From Thermoflexus sp042408365 (GTDB taxonomy: Bacteria; Chloroflexota; Anaerolineae; Thermoflexales; Thermoflexaceae): a stretch of 27,140 nucleotides of DNA. The DNA is taken from assembly GCF_042408365.1 (NCBI RefSeq), contig NZ_JBHOQJ010000274.1, positions 1 to 27,140 on the forward strand. The letters run 5' to 3'. Position numbers and translations under genes: made by a program. Positions 21,401 through 27,140 of this stretch are shown here, one piece after another. The notes below the pieces were generated by a model. The model worked only from the letters and a program-made list of their open reading frames with translations, was not told the DNA's origin and searched no databases. The first letter of the stretch is position 1. The number at the start of each line of letters is the position of its first letter.

Positions 21401-21790
21401 ATGAGCAAAAATGAAACAGTTACTCCACGACAGCGCCGAGCGATTGAGGCCCTGGTGACCTTCGGCACGACACAAGCCGCTTGCGAGGTCGCCGGCGTTA
21501 GCCGCACAACCCTCTACCGCTGGTTGCGCCAGCCAGCCTTTCGCCAAGCGTTGGCGGAGGCGGAGCGTGCTGCTCTGGCCGAGCTTCAGCGGGACCTGCT
21601 GGTGCTGGCGAGGGGGGCGAAGGACGCGTTGAAAGACGCCCTGGCGTCGGAGGACCTCCGCCAGCGTCTACGGGCCGCCGATATGGTGCTGGGTCGCTTG
21701 CTCCAGCTGCACGAGATGATGAATCTGGAGGAGAGGTTGGCGGAGTTGGAGAAGGCCGTGGAATCCTTGACCAAGGGGGAAGCGAGATGA
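21401..21790 (+). CDS. Phage-type helix-turn-helix protein (small-terminase-like)
   Basis: A 129-residue protein. The N-terminal helix-turn-helix TTQAACEVAGVSRTTLYRWLRQPAFRQALAEAE matches the phBC6A51/terminase-small-subunit-like class. A long helix (RAALAELQRDLLVLARGAKDAL) and a C-terminal coiled coil (NLEERLAELEKAVESLTK) follow. Such proteins bind phage DNA for packaging or regulate transcription. No large terminase is present, so in a satellite it could redirect a helper's packaging; this is speculation. GGAGGA lies 7 bases before ATG 21401; the longer frame with TTG 21359 is less likely. The stop overlaps the next ATG. Confidence 0.7.
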   Translation: MSKNETVTPRQRRAIEALVTFGTTQAACEVAGVSRTTLYRWLRQPAFRQALAEAERAALAELQRDLLVLARGAKDALKDALASEDLRQRLRAADMVLGRLLQLHEMMNLEERLAELEKAVESLTKGEAR

Positions 21791-22095
21791 AGCAAAAGCT
21801 GAGGGCTTTGGAGCAGAAATTGTGGAGGCGATATTCTCCCACCCAACCCGTTTTCATCATCTTTCATAAAGCGGGGTATGCCGCTCCCGAGGAGTGCGTG
21901 AAGGTGCTGCAAGAGCGGGCCATTCAGGAGAATCCCCACGCGAGGTTCTATGAGATTGTGCCGACGGACCGGCATGGCCGCTGCTTTGCGTGTGGACAAA
22001 TCCACCTGGATGAGCAAATGCGGCAGCAGATTGGGGAGGAGCGCTTCAGGGAGCTGTTGGAACAGTGGCGCCGCTCGGAAGAGGAATCGGCTTAA
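21787..22095 (+). CDS. Unknown element protein (102 aa)
   Basis: A 102-residue charged protein: MKQKLRALEQKLWRR, then a beta strand PVFIIFHKAGYAAPEECVKVLQER, then FACGQIHLDEQMRQQIG and a helical end. A single CxxC-like pair (CFAC) is not enough for a zinc site. No family is recognised. It is coupled to the preceding helix-turn-helix gene by ATGA and is the last gene before the right end of the element. Confidence 0.6.
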   Translation: MKQKLRALEQKLWRRYSPTQPVFIIFHKAGYAAPEECVKVLQERAIQENPHARFYEIVPTDRHGRCFACGQIHLDEQMRQQIGEERFRELLEQWRRSEEESA

Positions 22096-22152
22096 GCTCG
22101 CGCGGCCCCCAGAGTAAATGGCCCTGCCTGCTCCCGGTTCCGGCCATCCCCC

Positions 22153-22180
22153 TTGACTTCTCCCACCCCCGTGTTACAAT
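22153..22180 (+). promoter_or_regulatory. Element promoter facing tRNA-Sec
   Basis: TTGACT at 22153-22158 and TACAAT at 22175-22180 with a 16-base spacer, one of the best sigma-70-like promoters in the window. It lies in the element, 141 bases before the intact tRNA-Sec, with only the 11-bp repeats between. In the excised circle it would instead face the integrase gene. Confidence 0.65.
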
Positions 22181-22202
22181 GAGGCCGCAGCTTGCCAATC
22201 GC

Positions 22203-22235
22203 TTGACAGCATCATGACAACATTATGACAACATT
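22203..22235 (+). repeat. Putative integrase arm site, right end (three 11-bp units)
   Basis: Three tandem 11-bp units: TTGACAGCATC, ATGACAACATT and ATGACAACATT. The first two equal the left-end site at 15419-15440. They end 86 bases before the right core repeat. Confidence 0.65.
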
Positions 22236-22321
22236 GGCGGACGGGAGGCTATGGAGGGGGAAATGGGGATTCTGGGCCCGACAGCCCCACTTAAAGCGTT
22301 TTATCACGTGATTTTCCGCAT

Positions 22322-22415
22322 GGGGGCGGTTGGCCTCTGGTGAGGCCCCCGGTCTTCAAAACCGGTGTCGGGTCGCGGGGCGGCCCGGGGTGGGTTCGAT
22401 TCCCATCCGCTCCCG
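22322..22415 (+). tRNA. selC: tRNA-Sec (anticodon UCA), complete
   Basis: A 94-base tRNA with the hallmarks of bacterial tRNA-Sec: an 8-bp acceptor stem (GGGGGCGG with CCGCTCCC, one G-U), a 6-bp D stem GGCCTC/GAGGCC with a 4-base loop, anticodon stem CCGGT/ACCGG with loop CTTCAAA (TCA at 22356-22358), a long variable arm (CGGGTCG/CGGCCCG), a 5-bp T stem with TTCGATT loop, and discriminator G. CCA is not encoded. With SelA and SelB it inserts selenocysteine at UGA codons. Its first 83 bases equal 15272-15354, and its upstream sequence belongs to the element. Confidence 0.95.
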
Positions 22416-22427
22416 CTGGATACCCTG

Positions 22428-22456
22428 AAGGCCAGGGCATGAACAGCCCTGGCCTT
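22428..22456 (+). terminator. Terminator after tRNA-Sec
   Basis: An 11-bp perfect stem, AAGGCCAGGGC with its complement and loop ATGAACA, starts 13 bases after the tRNA and is followed by CTCAATCCTT. It could end the tRNA transcript before the oxidoreductase gene. Confidence 0.6.
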
Positions 22457-22486
22457 CTCAATCCTTATCCCCCGGAGGCTTCGGCC

Positions 22487-23455
22487 ATGCGCGCGATTCG
22501 CATTCACCAGTTCGGCGGCCCTGAAGTCCTTCAAGTGGATGAGATCCCCACCCCAACCCCCGGCCCCGGCCAGGTCCTGGTCCGGTTGCGCGCGATCGGC
22601 GTGAACTTCATTGATACCTATCATCGCACCGGCCTTTACCCGATCTCCCTTCCCTTCATCCCCGGTCAGGAGGGGGCTGGAGAAATCGCCGCGGTTGGCC
22701 CTGGGGTGACCGGGTTTCAGGAGGGCGAGCGGGTCGCCTACGCCGGTATATCCGGCTCCTACGCGGACTATATCGTGGTCCCCGCCGATCGCCTGGTGAA
22801 GCTCCCAGCCGCGATCGATTTCCCTCAGGCCGCAGCGGTCCTGCTCCAGGGGATCACCGCGCACTTCCTGACCCAGAGCACGTATCCTCTGAAACCCGGC
22901 GAGACTTGTTTGATCCACGCGGCTGCGGGCGGCGTGGGCACGCTGCTGGTGCAGATGGCCAAGCGCCGGGGAGCCCGTATCATCGCCACGGTTTCCTCTC
23001 CTGCCAAGGCGGAGATCGTCCGCTCCCTGGGCGCCGATGCGGTCATTGTTTACACGGAGCAGGACTTCGAGGCTGAGGTCAAGCGCCTCACCGACGGCCG
23101 CGGTGTGGACGTGGTTTACGATTCGGTGGGCAAGGATACTTTTGAAAAGAGCCTGAATTGCCTCCGCCCGCGAGGCACCATGGTGCTCTTCGGCCAATCC
23201 AGCGGCCCTGTCCCCCCATTGGATCCACAAGTCCTGAACCAAAAGGGCTCCCTCTTCCTCACCCGACCGTCCATGTGGCATTACCTACGGACCCGCGAGG
23301 AGCTGCTCTGGCGGGCGGGAGAGGTGCTTTATCTGGTGGCCACCGGTCAGCTGAAGGTCTTTATTGACTCAACGTTCCCGCTCGAACAGGCCGCCGAAGC
23401 CCATCGTCGGCTGGCCTCCCGTCAGACGGTGGGCAAGGTCTTGCTCATCCCTTAA
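22487..23455 (+). CDS. Zinc-free quinone oxidoreductase (MDR superfamily, zeta-crystallin type)
   Basis: A 322-residue medium-chain dehydrogenase/reductase. The N-terminal catalytic fold has RAIGVNFIDTYHRTGLYP and PFIPGQEGAGEIAAVGPGV. The Rossmann domain (about 125-260) has the NADPH-binding HAAAGGVGTLLVQMAKRRGA. The cysteines and His that bind zinc in alcohol dehydrogenases are absent, and the sequence pattern fits NADPH:quinone reductases, which carry out one-electron or alkenal reduction. ATG 22487 follows GGAGG at 8 bases; the frame extends upstream through the tRNA, which is not coding. It is the first chromosomal gene after the element. Confidence 0.9.
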   Translation: MRAIRIHQFGGPEVLQVDEIPTPTPGPGQVLVRLRAIGVNFIDTYHRTGLYPISLPFIPGQEGAGEIAAVGPGVTGFQEGERVAYAGISGSYADYIVVPADRLVKLPAAIDFPQAAAVLLQGITAHFLTQSTYPLKPGETCLIHAAAGGVGTLLVQMAKRRGARIIATVSSPAKAEIVRSLGADAVIVYTEQDFEAEVKRLTDGRGVDVVYDSVGKDTFEKSLNCLRPRGTMVLFGQSSGPVPPLDPQVLNQKGSLFLTRPSMWHYLRTREELLWRAGEVLYLVATGQLKVFIDSTFPLEQAAEAHRRLASRQTVGKVLLIP

Positions 23456-23487
23456 TCGGGGCGGAAAGATTTCGTTGCGGCGGCTTA

Positions 23488-23573
23488 GAGGTACGGCCGC
23501 CTAGGCGGCCCGTACCTCACGGAAATTTATCCCTCCGAAAGGGTTAGGGGCCACCTTTGGTGGCCCCTAACCC
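23488..23573. repeat. Two strong hairpins after the oxidoreductase gene
   Basis: Hairpin 1, 23488-23518: GAGGTACG and GCCGCC pair with GGCGGC and CGTACCTC around a 2-base loop, with one bulged C. Hairpin 2, 23541-23573: a perfect 15-bp stem GGGTTAGGGGCCACC with loop TTT. Neither has a T-run. They occupy the 264-base gap before the kinase gene and resemble the other intergenic palindromes of this genome more than classic terminators. Confidence 0.7.
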
Positions 23574-23719
23574 CTAAAGATCCCCAAGGCAAGGTATGGC
23601 CCCCGCTTTACCCGGTTGATTTCGCCCGGAACTCCCATCAGGGTTAACATTGCAGATGGCGATTGTGATCGCTCTCGCCTCGGGCTATCAGCAACCACCC
23701 CTCGGATCGGGAGTGGGAG

Positions 23720-26700
23720 ATGCGGGTGGAGTTCTGGGGCTTCCCAAGTAATTTGGTGGGACCGGGCTCAGTATGGGGATGGGCTTGGACCATCATTGGG
23801 TTCCTCATCGTTCTCAGCTTATGGATCAGACACCCTCATGATCTTCGCTCCTGGAAAGAACTCCAGACATCCGAGGTCATAAGCTTGTTGCTCCTTATCC
23901 TCCTCACGAGTCTGAGCCCTGTCCTGTCATGGGAGGATTTCCCAGGCTTGCCTTTCCGGATCGGCTTCCCCGCTTTCTCCTGGTTGCCTTATCTGGTTTG
24001 GGGCGGACGCCTCCAGCCAGGCGCCCTCGGGCTGGCCGGGCTGGTTGGAGGAGCGGTGATTGGATCCACCAGCGACGGCCGCGTTCTACATCTCCCTTGG
24101 ATCATGGCCCTGGATGCCATGGTGATCGGCTCGTTGCTTTCCCAGAGTTACGTCGGACGCCTCTTTCGCGCCCTTCGTCAACCAGTGAGCGCCGCCATCG
24201 TTGGCTGGGGGATCTGGCTGATCCTCCAGGCGATTTCATGGGGAAGCTTTTATCCCTCATGGCCAGAGGCGCTGGATGGGATTTGGACCCTGTATGCCAC
24301 CGTTGCGCCCTCATCGGGAGCCAGCGCGCTGATCTGCGGACTGATCGCTCAAGGGCTTCATTGGCGTCGGCCTTCCATATTCCTCACTCGCCGGCTTCCC
24401 CAATGGCCCCCTCACGCCCGAGAGATCCGGACGCGGATGCTGTTCTTCTTCGGACTTTGGATGAGCACACTGATCTTCAGCTTGTTGATCTCTCTGGCTG
24501 TCCTGGCCTTCCGACAAGCTTACGCCGAGCAGATGGAGGCGATGAACCAGGGAGTTCGCCGGGCTGGGGAGCAGCTCTCATATTTCCTGCACACGGGAGA
24601 TACCCTGCTGGCAGACTTAGCGGCTCTGGGCATCCCTCCTGGTGAGAGCCCCTCTATCATTGCCGTCCTCCAGCGCTTCGTTCAAACCGGGCCGATCTAC
24701 CATACGGTCCTGCTAACCGGGGCGGATGAAGAGATCCTGGCCGCGTATCCGGCAGGGGAGCGGGCCCAGGGGCTCTCGACGGAGGAACACACAGCGCTGA
24801 CCCAGGCCCGCGCTGCCCGCTCGGTGATCCACACGAAAGTGCACCGTCTTCCGGATGGAACGGCCGGCCTATCTTTCGTTGCGCCGCTGGATGGGGAGCC
24901 CCCTCGGGGCTTCCTGATCGGACGCGTGCGGATCGCAGAGCATCCCGCTATGCGAGAGGTGCTGAGTTCCCTGCGTGGGAGCGTGCCTTCCGGCGAGGGG
25001 TTCCTGATCGATCCCCGAGGACAGATCTTGTTGCATGCAGATCCCCAGCACACACTGGATGTCTTCCCCCTCGCCGTCCCAGCGCTCTCTGGGCCTTTCG
25101 ATTCGACCCAGCGATCCTCGATAGGAACGGTCGATCTGCTCTACTTTCGTCGGCTTCCAGGGACGGACTGGTGGGCCGTTATCCGGTATCCCCGATCCGC
25201 GCTCATCCGAAGGGGCCTCGAGCTCATCCTTCCCTCTGCAGGCATTCTCGTGGGGCTCGCTGTGAGCGGCATGCTGCTGCTCAATGCCTTGAGTTGGTCC
25301 ATCACGCGACGCTTAAGGCAGCGAACAGCCGAAGCGGCACGCATGGCGGAAGGCGAGCTCGGGATCCCTATTGAGAGCGAAGCGCCCGATGAGGTGGGAC
25401 AGCTGGCGGAGGCGATGGAGCGCATGCGCCACGGCTTGCGGGCCCGGCTGATGGATCTCTCCCTGCTGTTGGAACTCAACCGACGGCTGGTGGAGACCGG
25501 AGATCTGGCCCACGGCCTGCCGGAGGTCGCCCGATCTCTGGAGCGGGCAACCCGGGCATCAAGAGCTCGTATTCTGATCCCCGGAGCCCAAGGCTCCATC
25601 CGGGTGTTCACCGCGACAGGGGAAAAGGATCCGGAGCCGCCCGATGAGACCTGCTGGAAACTGGGCCTAGAGCAGGGGGAGCCCCTCTGGGTCGAGCATG
25701 TGCTTCGTCATCCGGAGCTGTCGACGATCTTTCGCCAGGAAGGGATCGGGCGGGCCCTGGGGATCCTCCCCATTCATTTGGGAGAGGAACTCCTGGGGGT
25801 CGCGTGGTTGACTTTCGCTCAACCCCATCGGGTACCGGAAACCGAACGGCAGCTGGTCCGCTTGATCCTCAGCCAGGCCGCGGTATTCATCGCTCGGGCC
25901 CGTCTGTACGAAGCGGCCCTGGCCGAACGTGAGCGGCTCCGAGCCGTTCTGGAGAGCAGCCCGGACGTTTTGATGCTGATCGATGGGCGAGGCGATCTGC
26001 TTTATCTGAATCCGACGGCGGAGCGGTTCCTGGGGCTTCCATCCTCAAAGGCTGTGGGGCAGCCCATTGCTCCACTTCTGAAGGATGCGGAATTGCGCGC
26101 GCTGTTGAGCGAGCAAATTCCCCCAGGACACGTCCGTAGCCGTGAATTCAAGCGCTCTGATGGCCGGGCCTATTGGGCTGGGCGCTACGATTTGCGCCTG
26201 GAGGACGGCCGGGAGATCGGACAGCTGGTGTTCGTACGGGATATCACCCCCTTCAAGGCGCTGGACGAATTGAAGTCCGATTTCATCGCCGCCATCTCCC
26301 ATGACCTGCGCTCTCCGCTGACCTACATGCGGGGCTTTGTCACTATGCTGGGCATGGCCGGGCCCCTAACCTCTCGTCAACGGGAGTATGTGGAGAAGAT
26401 CATGAGCGGCATTGATCAGATGACACGGCTTATTGAGGATCTCATGGACTTGAAGCGGATTGAAGAAGGGATCGGCCAACGAGGGATCTGCCGCCTGAGC
26501 GATCTCATACGGGATGTCTTCCATGAAATGCGCCCCCACGCGATGGCTCGTGGGCTGCGCATGACTTTAGAGGTGAACGGCCAGGGAATAGCGAATGGAG
26601 ATCCTATCTGGCTGCGTCGGGCGATCACCAACCTGATCGACAACGCCATTAAATACACGCCGGCCGGAGGTATCATCTCGCTGGGCCTTTGTGAGCAGGA

Positions 26701-26962
26701 TCAAGAGATCTTGATCTGGGTGAAAGATAGCGGGATCGGCATCGCTCCAGCCGATCAAGCGCGGATCTTCGAAAAATTTTATCGGGTTCGCCGCAAGGAG
26801 ACCGCCCACGTGAAAGGAAGCGGCCTGGGGTTGGCTCTCGTGAAATCGATTGTGGAATGGCATGGAGGTCGCATTTGGGTAGAGAGCCAGCTGGGACAGG
26901 GCAGCACATTCTATCTGGCCATCCCCAGGGCGACGATCGCCACGCCGAGCGCTCACGCTTAG
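23720..26962 (+). CDS. Large membrane sensor histidine kinase (7TM-like/Cache-HAMP-GAF-PAS-HisKA-HATPase)
   Basis: A 1080-residue kinase. About six hydrophobic segments occupy residues 15-215, another at about 236-265, then an extracytoplasmic Cache-like sensor (about 270-500) closed by a membrane helix (about 510-532). A HAMP linker (RLRQRTAEAARMAEGELGIPI), a GAF-like domain (about 600-735), a PAS domain (VLESSPDVLMLIDGRGDLLYLNPTAERFLGL, about 745-850) and HisKA follow, with phospho-acceptor His861 in FIAAISHDLRSPL. The HATPase domain has the N box (NLIDNAIKYTPAGG), G1 (VKDSGIGI), F box (FEKFYR) and G2 (GSGLGLALVK). It autophosphorylates and passes phosphate to an unlinked response regulator; none lies beside it in the window. 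GTGGGAG directly precedes ATG 23720. Confidence 0.9.
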   Translation: MRVEFWGFPSNLVGPGSVWGWAWTIIGFLIVLSLWIRHPHDLRSWKELQTSEVISLLLLILLTSLSPVLSWEDFPGLPFRIGFPAFSWLPYLVWGGRLQPGALGLAGLVGGAVIGSTSDGRVLHLPWIMALDAMVIGSLLSQSYVGRLFRALRQPVSAAIVGWGIWLILQAISWGSFYPSWPEALDGIWTLYATVAPSSGASALICGLIAQGLHWRRPSIFLTRRLPQWPPHAREIRTRMLFFFGLWMSTLIFSLLISLAVLAFRQAYAEQMEAMNQGVRRAGEQLSYFLHTGDTLLADLAALGIPPGESPSIIAVLQRFVQTGPIYHTVLLTGADEEILAAYPAGERAQGLSTEEHTALTQARAARSVIHTKVHRLPDGTAGLSFVAPLDGEPPRGFLIGRVRIAEHPAMREVLSSLRGSVPSGEGFLIDPRGQILLHADPQHTLDVFPLAVPALSGPFDSTQRSSIGTVDLLYFRRLPGTDWWAVIRYPRSALIRRGLELILPSAGILVGLAVSGMLLLNALSWSITRRLRQRTAEAARMAEGELGIPIESEAPDEVGQLAEAMERMRHGLRARLMDLSLLLELNRRLVETGDLAHGLPEVARSLERATRASRARILIPGAQGSIRVFTATGEKDPEPPDETCWKLGLEQGEPLWVEHVLRHPELSTIFRQEGIGRALGILPIHLGEELLGVAWLTFAQPHRVPETERQLVRLILSQAAVFIARARLYEAALAERERLRAVLESSPDVLMLIDGRGDLLYLNPTAERFLGLPSSKAVGQPIAPLLKDAELRALLSEQIPPGHVRSREFKRSDGRAYWAGRYDLRLEDGREIGQLVFVRDITPFKALDELKSDFIAAISHDLRSPLTYMRGFVTMLGMAGPLTSRQREYVEKIMSGIDQMTRLIEDLMDLKRIEEGIGQRGICRLSDLIRDVFHEMRPHAMARGLRMTLEVNGQGIANGDPIWLRRAITNLIDNAIKYTPAGGIISLGLCEQDQEILIWVKDSGIGIAPADQARIFEKFYRVRRKETAHVKGSGLGLALVKSIVEWHGGRIWVESQLGQGSTFYLAIPRATIATPSAHA

Positions 26963-27089
26963 GATTGCGAGCTCACCCTCAACTCCCCCCGCTCTCCTGA
27001 CAGGCGGTTTCGAACGCTCCTCCCGCCGGTAGTTAACCCCTTTCCGCAGTGGCGAGCTCCAAACGTCAAGAATTCAAAGGAGCTACGCG

Positions 27090-27140
27090 GTGAGGGGCAT
27101 TGCTTCGTCCCCTTTCCTCCCTCCCCGTGCGGCAAAGCCG
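27090..27140 (+). CDS. Possible start of a gene cut by the window end
   Basis: AAAGGAG near 27076-27082 followed by GTG 27090 opens a frame that runs to the window end (17 codons). The evidence is only the ribosome-binding site and the open frame. Confidence 0.2.
   Translation, partial: MRGIASSPFLPPRAAKP

Larger units (their letters stand above)
15272..22404. mobile_element. Integrative element in the tRNA-Sec (selC) gene
   Basis: A roughly 7.05-kb element bounded by 83-bp perfect direct repeats (15272-15354 and 22322-22404). A tyrosine integrase gene lies next to the left repeat, and putative arm sites lie inside both ends. All genes point right. Contents are integrase, micro-ORF, sigma-4-like protein, two small proteins, RepA-like ATPase, VRR-NUC nuclease, phage-type helix-turn-helix and one more small protein. 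No structural phage, large terminase or conjugation gene is visible, so it resembles a satellite or mobilizable island. Excision by recombination within the repeat would rejoin TATAAT 15259 to an intact tRNA-Sec gene. Confidence 0.88.

Noticed and set aside
22304..23281. Long antisense frame covering tRNA-Sec and the oxidoreductase gene
   Set aside because: It runs through a tRNA gene and a clear MDR gene and shows no domain.

Overview
The window looks like a chromosomal stretch from a GC-rich, probably thermophilic Chloroflexota bacterium (Thermoflexus/Anaerolineae-like), interrupted by one small integrated element. This placement is an inference. It rests on base composition, an F420-type LLM oxidoreductase, a Pro/Thr/Ala-rich linker behind the lipobox of a BMP-family lipoprotein, a YhfC-type membrane protein, DegS/DegU-like regulators and abundant GC-rich palindromic repeats. 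No rRNA or marker gene confirms it.

Left part (1-13.5 kb). The window opens with the 3' end of an IS481-family insertion sequence. It is followed by an S1-domain RNA-binding protein, a ParB/SbnI/SerK-fold protein, and a leftward group of LLM oxidoreductase, Mg-chelatase-I-like AAA+ ATPase and RluD-type pseudouridine synthase. Next come a PAP2-family membrane protein with an altered active site, a DegS/DegU-like two-component pair and a YhfC-family membrane protein. A leftward sulfur-trafficking cluster follows: ArsR regulator, DsrE2-like protein, TusA, a DsrM/NarI-like membrane subunit and a DsrK/HdrD-like iron-sulfur protein. It starts at a perfect 14-bp-arm palindrome that is probably the ArsR operator. 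A compound hairpin repeat lies inside this cluster, and relatives of it occur at two other intergenic sites.

Middle part (14.0-22.5 kb). A BMP-family lipoprotein gene with a good promoter and terminator is followed by the most interesting region: a roughly 7.05-kb integrative element in the selenocysteine tRNA gene (selC). An 83-bp perfect direct repeat flanks it. The left copy keeps a TATAAT box but lacks the 3' acceptor strand. The right copy is the complete tRNA-Sec, and its upstream sequence, including a good sigma-70 promoter, belongs to the element. Integration therefore appears to have exchanged promoters: the host selC promoter now faces the integrase gene, and an element promoter faces tRNA-Sec. 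Short tandem repeats near both ends look like integrase arm sites. The element encodes a tyrosine integrase, a 22-codon micro-ORF, a protein with a sigma-region-4-like helix-turn-helix, two small unknown proteins, a RepA-like ATPase with a duplicated N-terminal module and zinc ribbon, a VRR-NUC nuclease, a phage-type helix-turn-helix protein and another small protein. No capsid, portal, large terminase or conjugation gene is visible, so it resembles a satellite or mobilizable island.

Right part (22.5-27.1 kb). A quinone oxidoreductase gene follows tRNA-Sec. Two strong hairpins come next, then a large multidomain sensor histidine kinase, and possibly the first codons of another gene at the window end.
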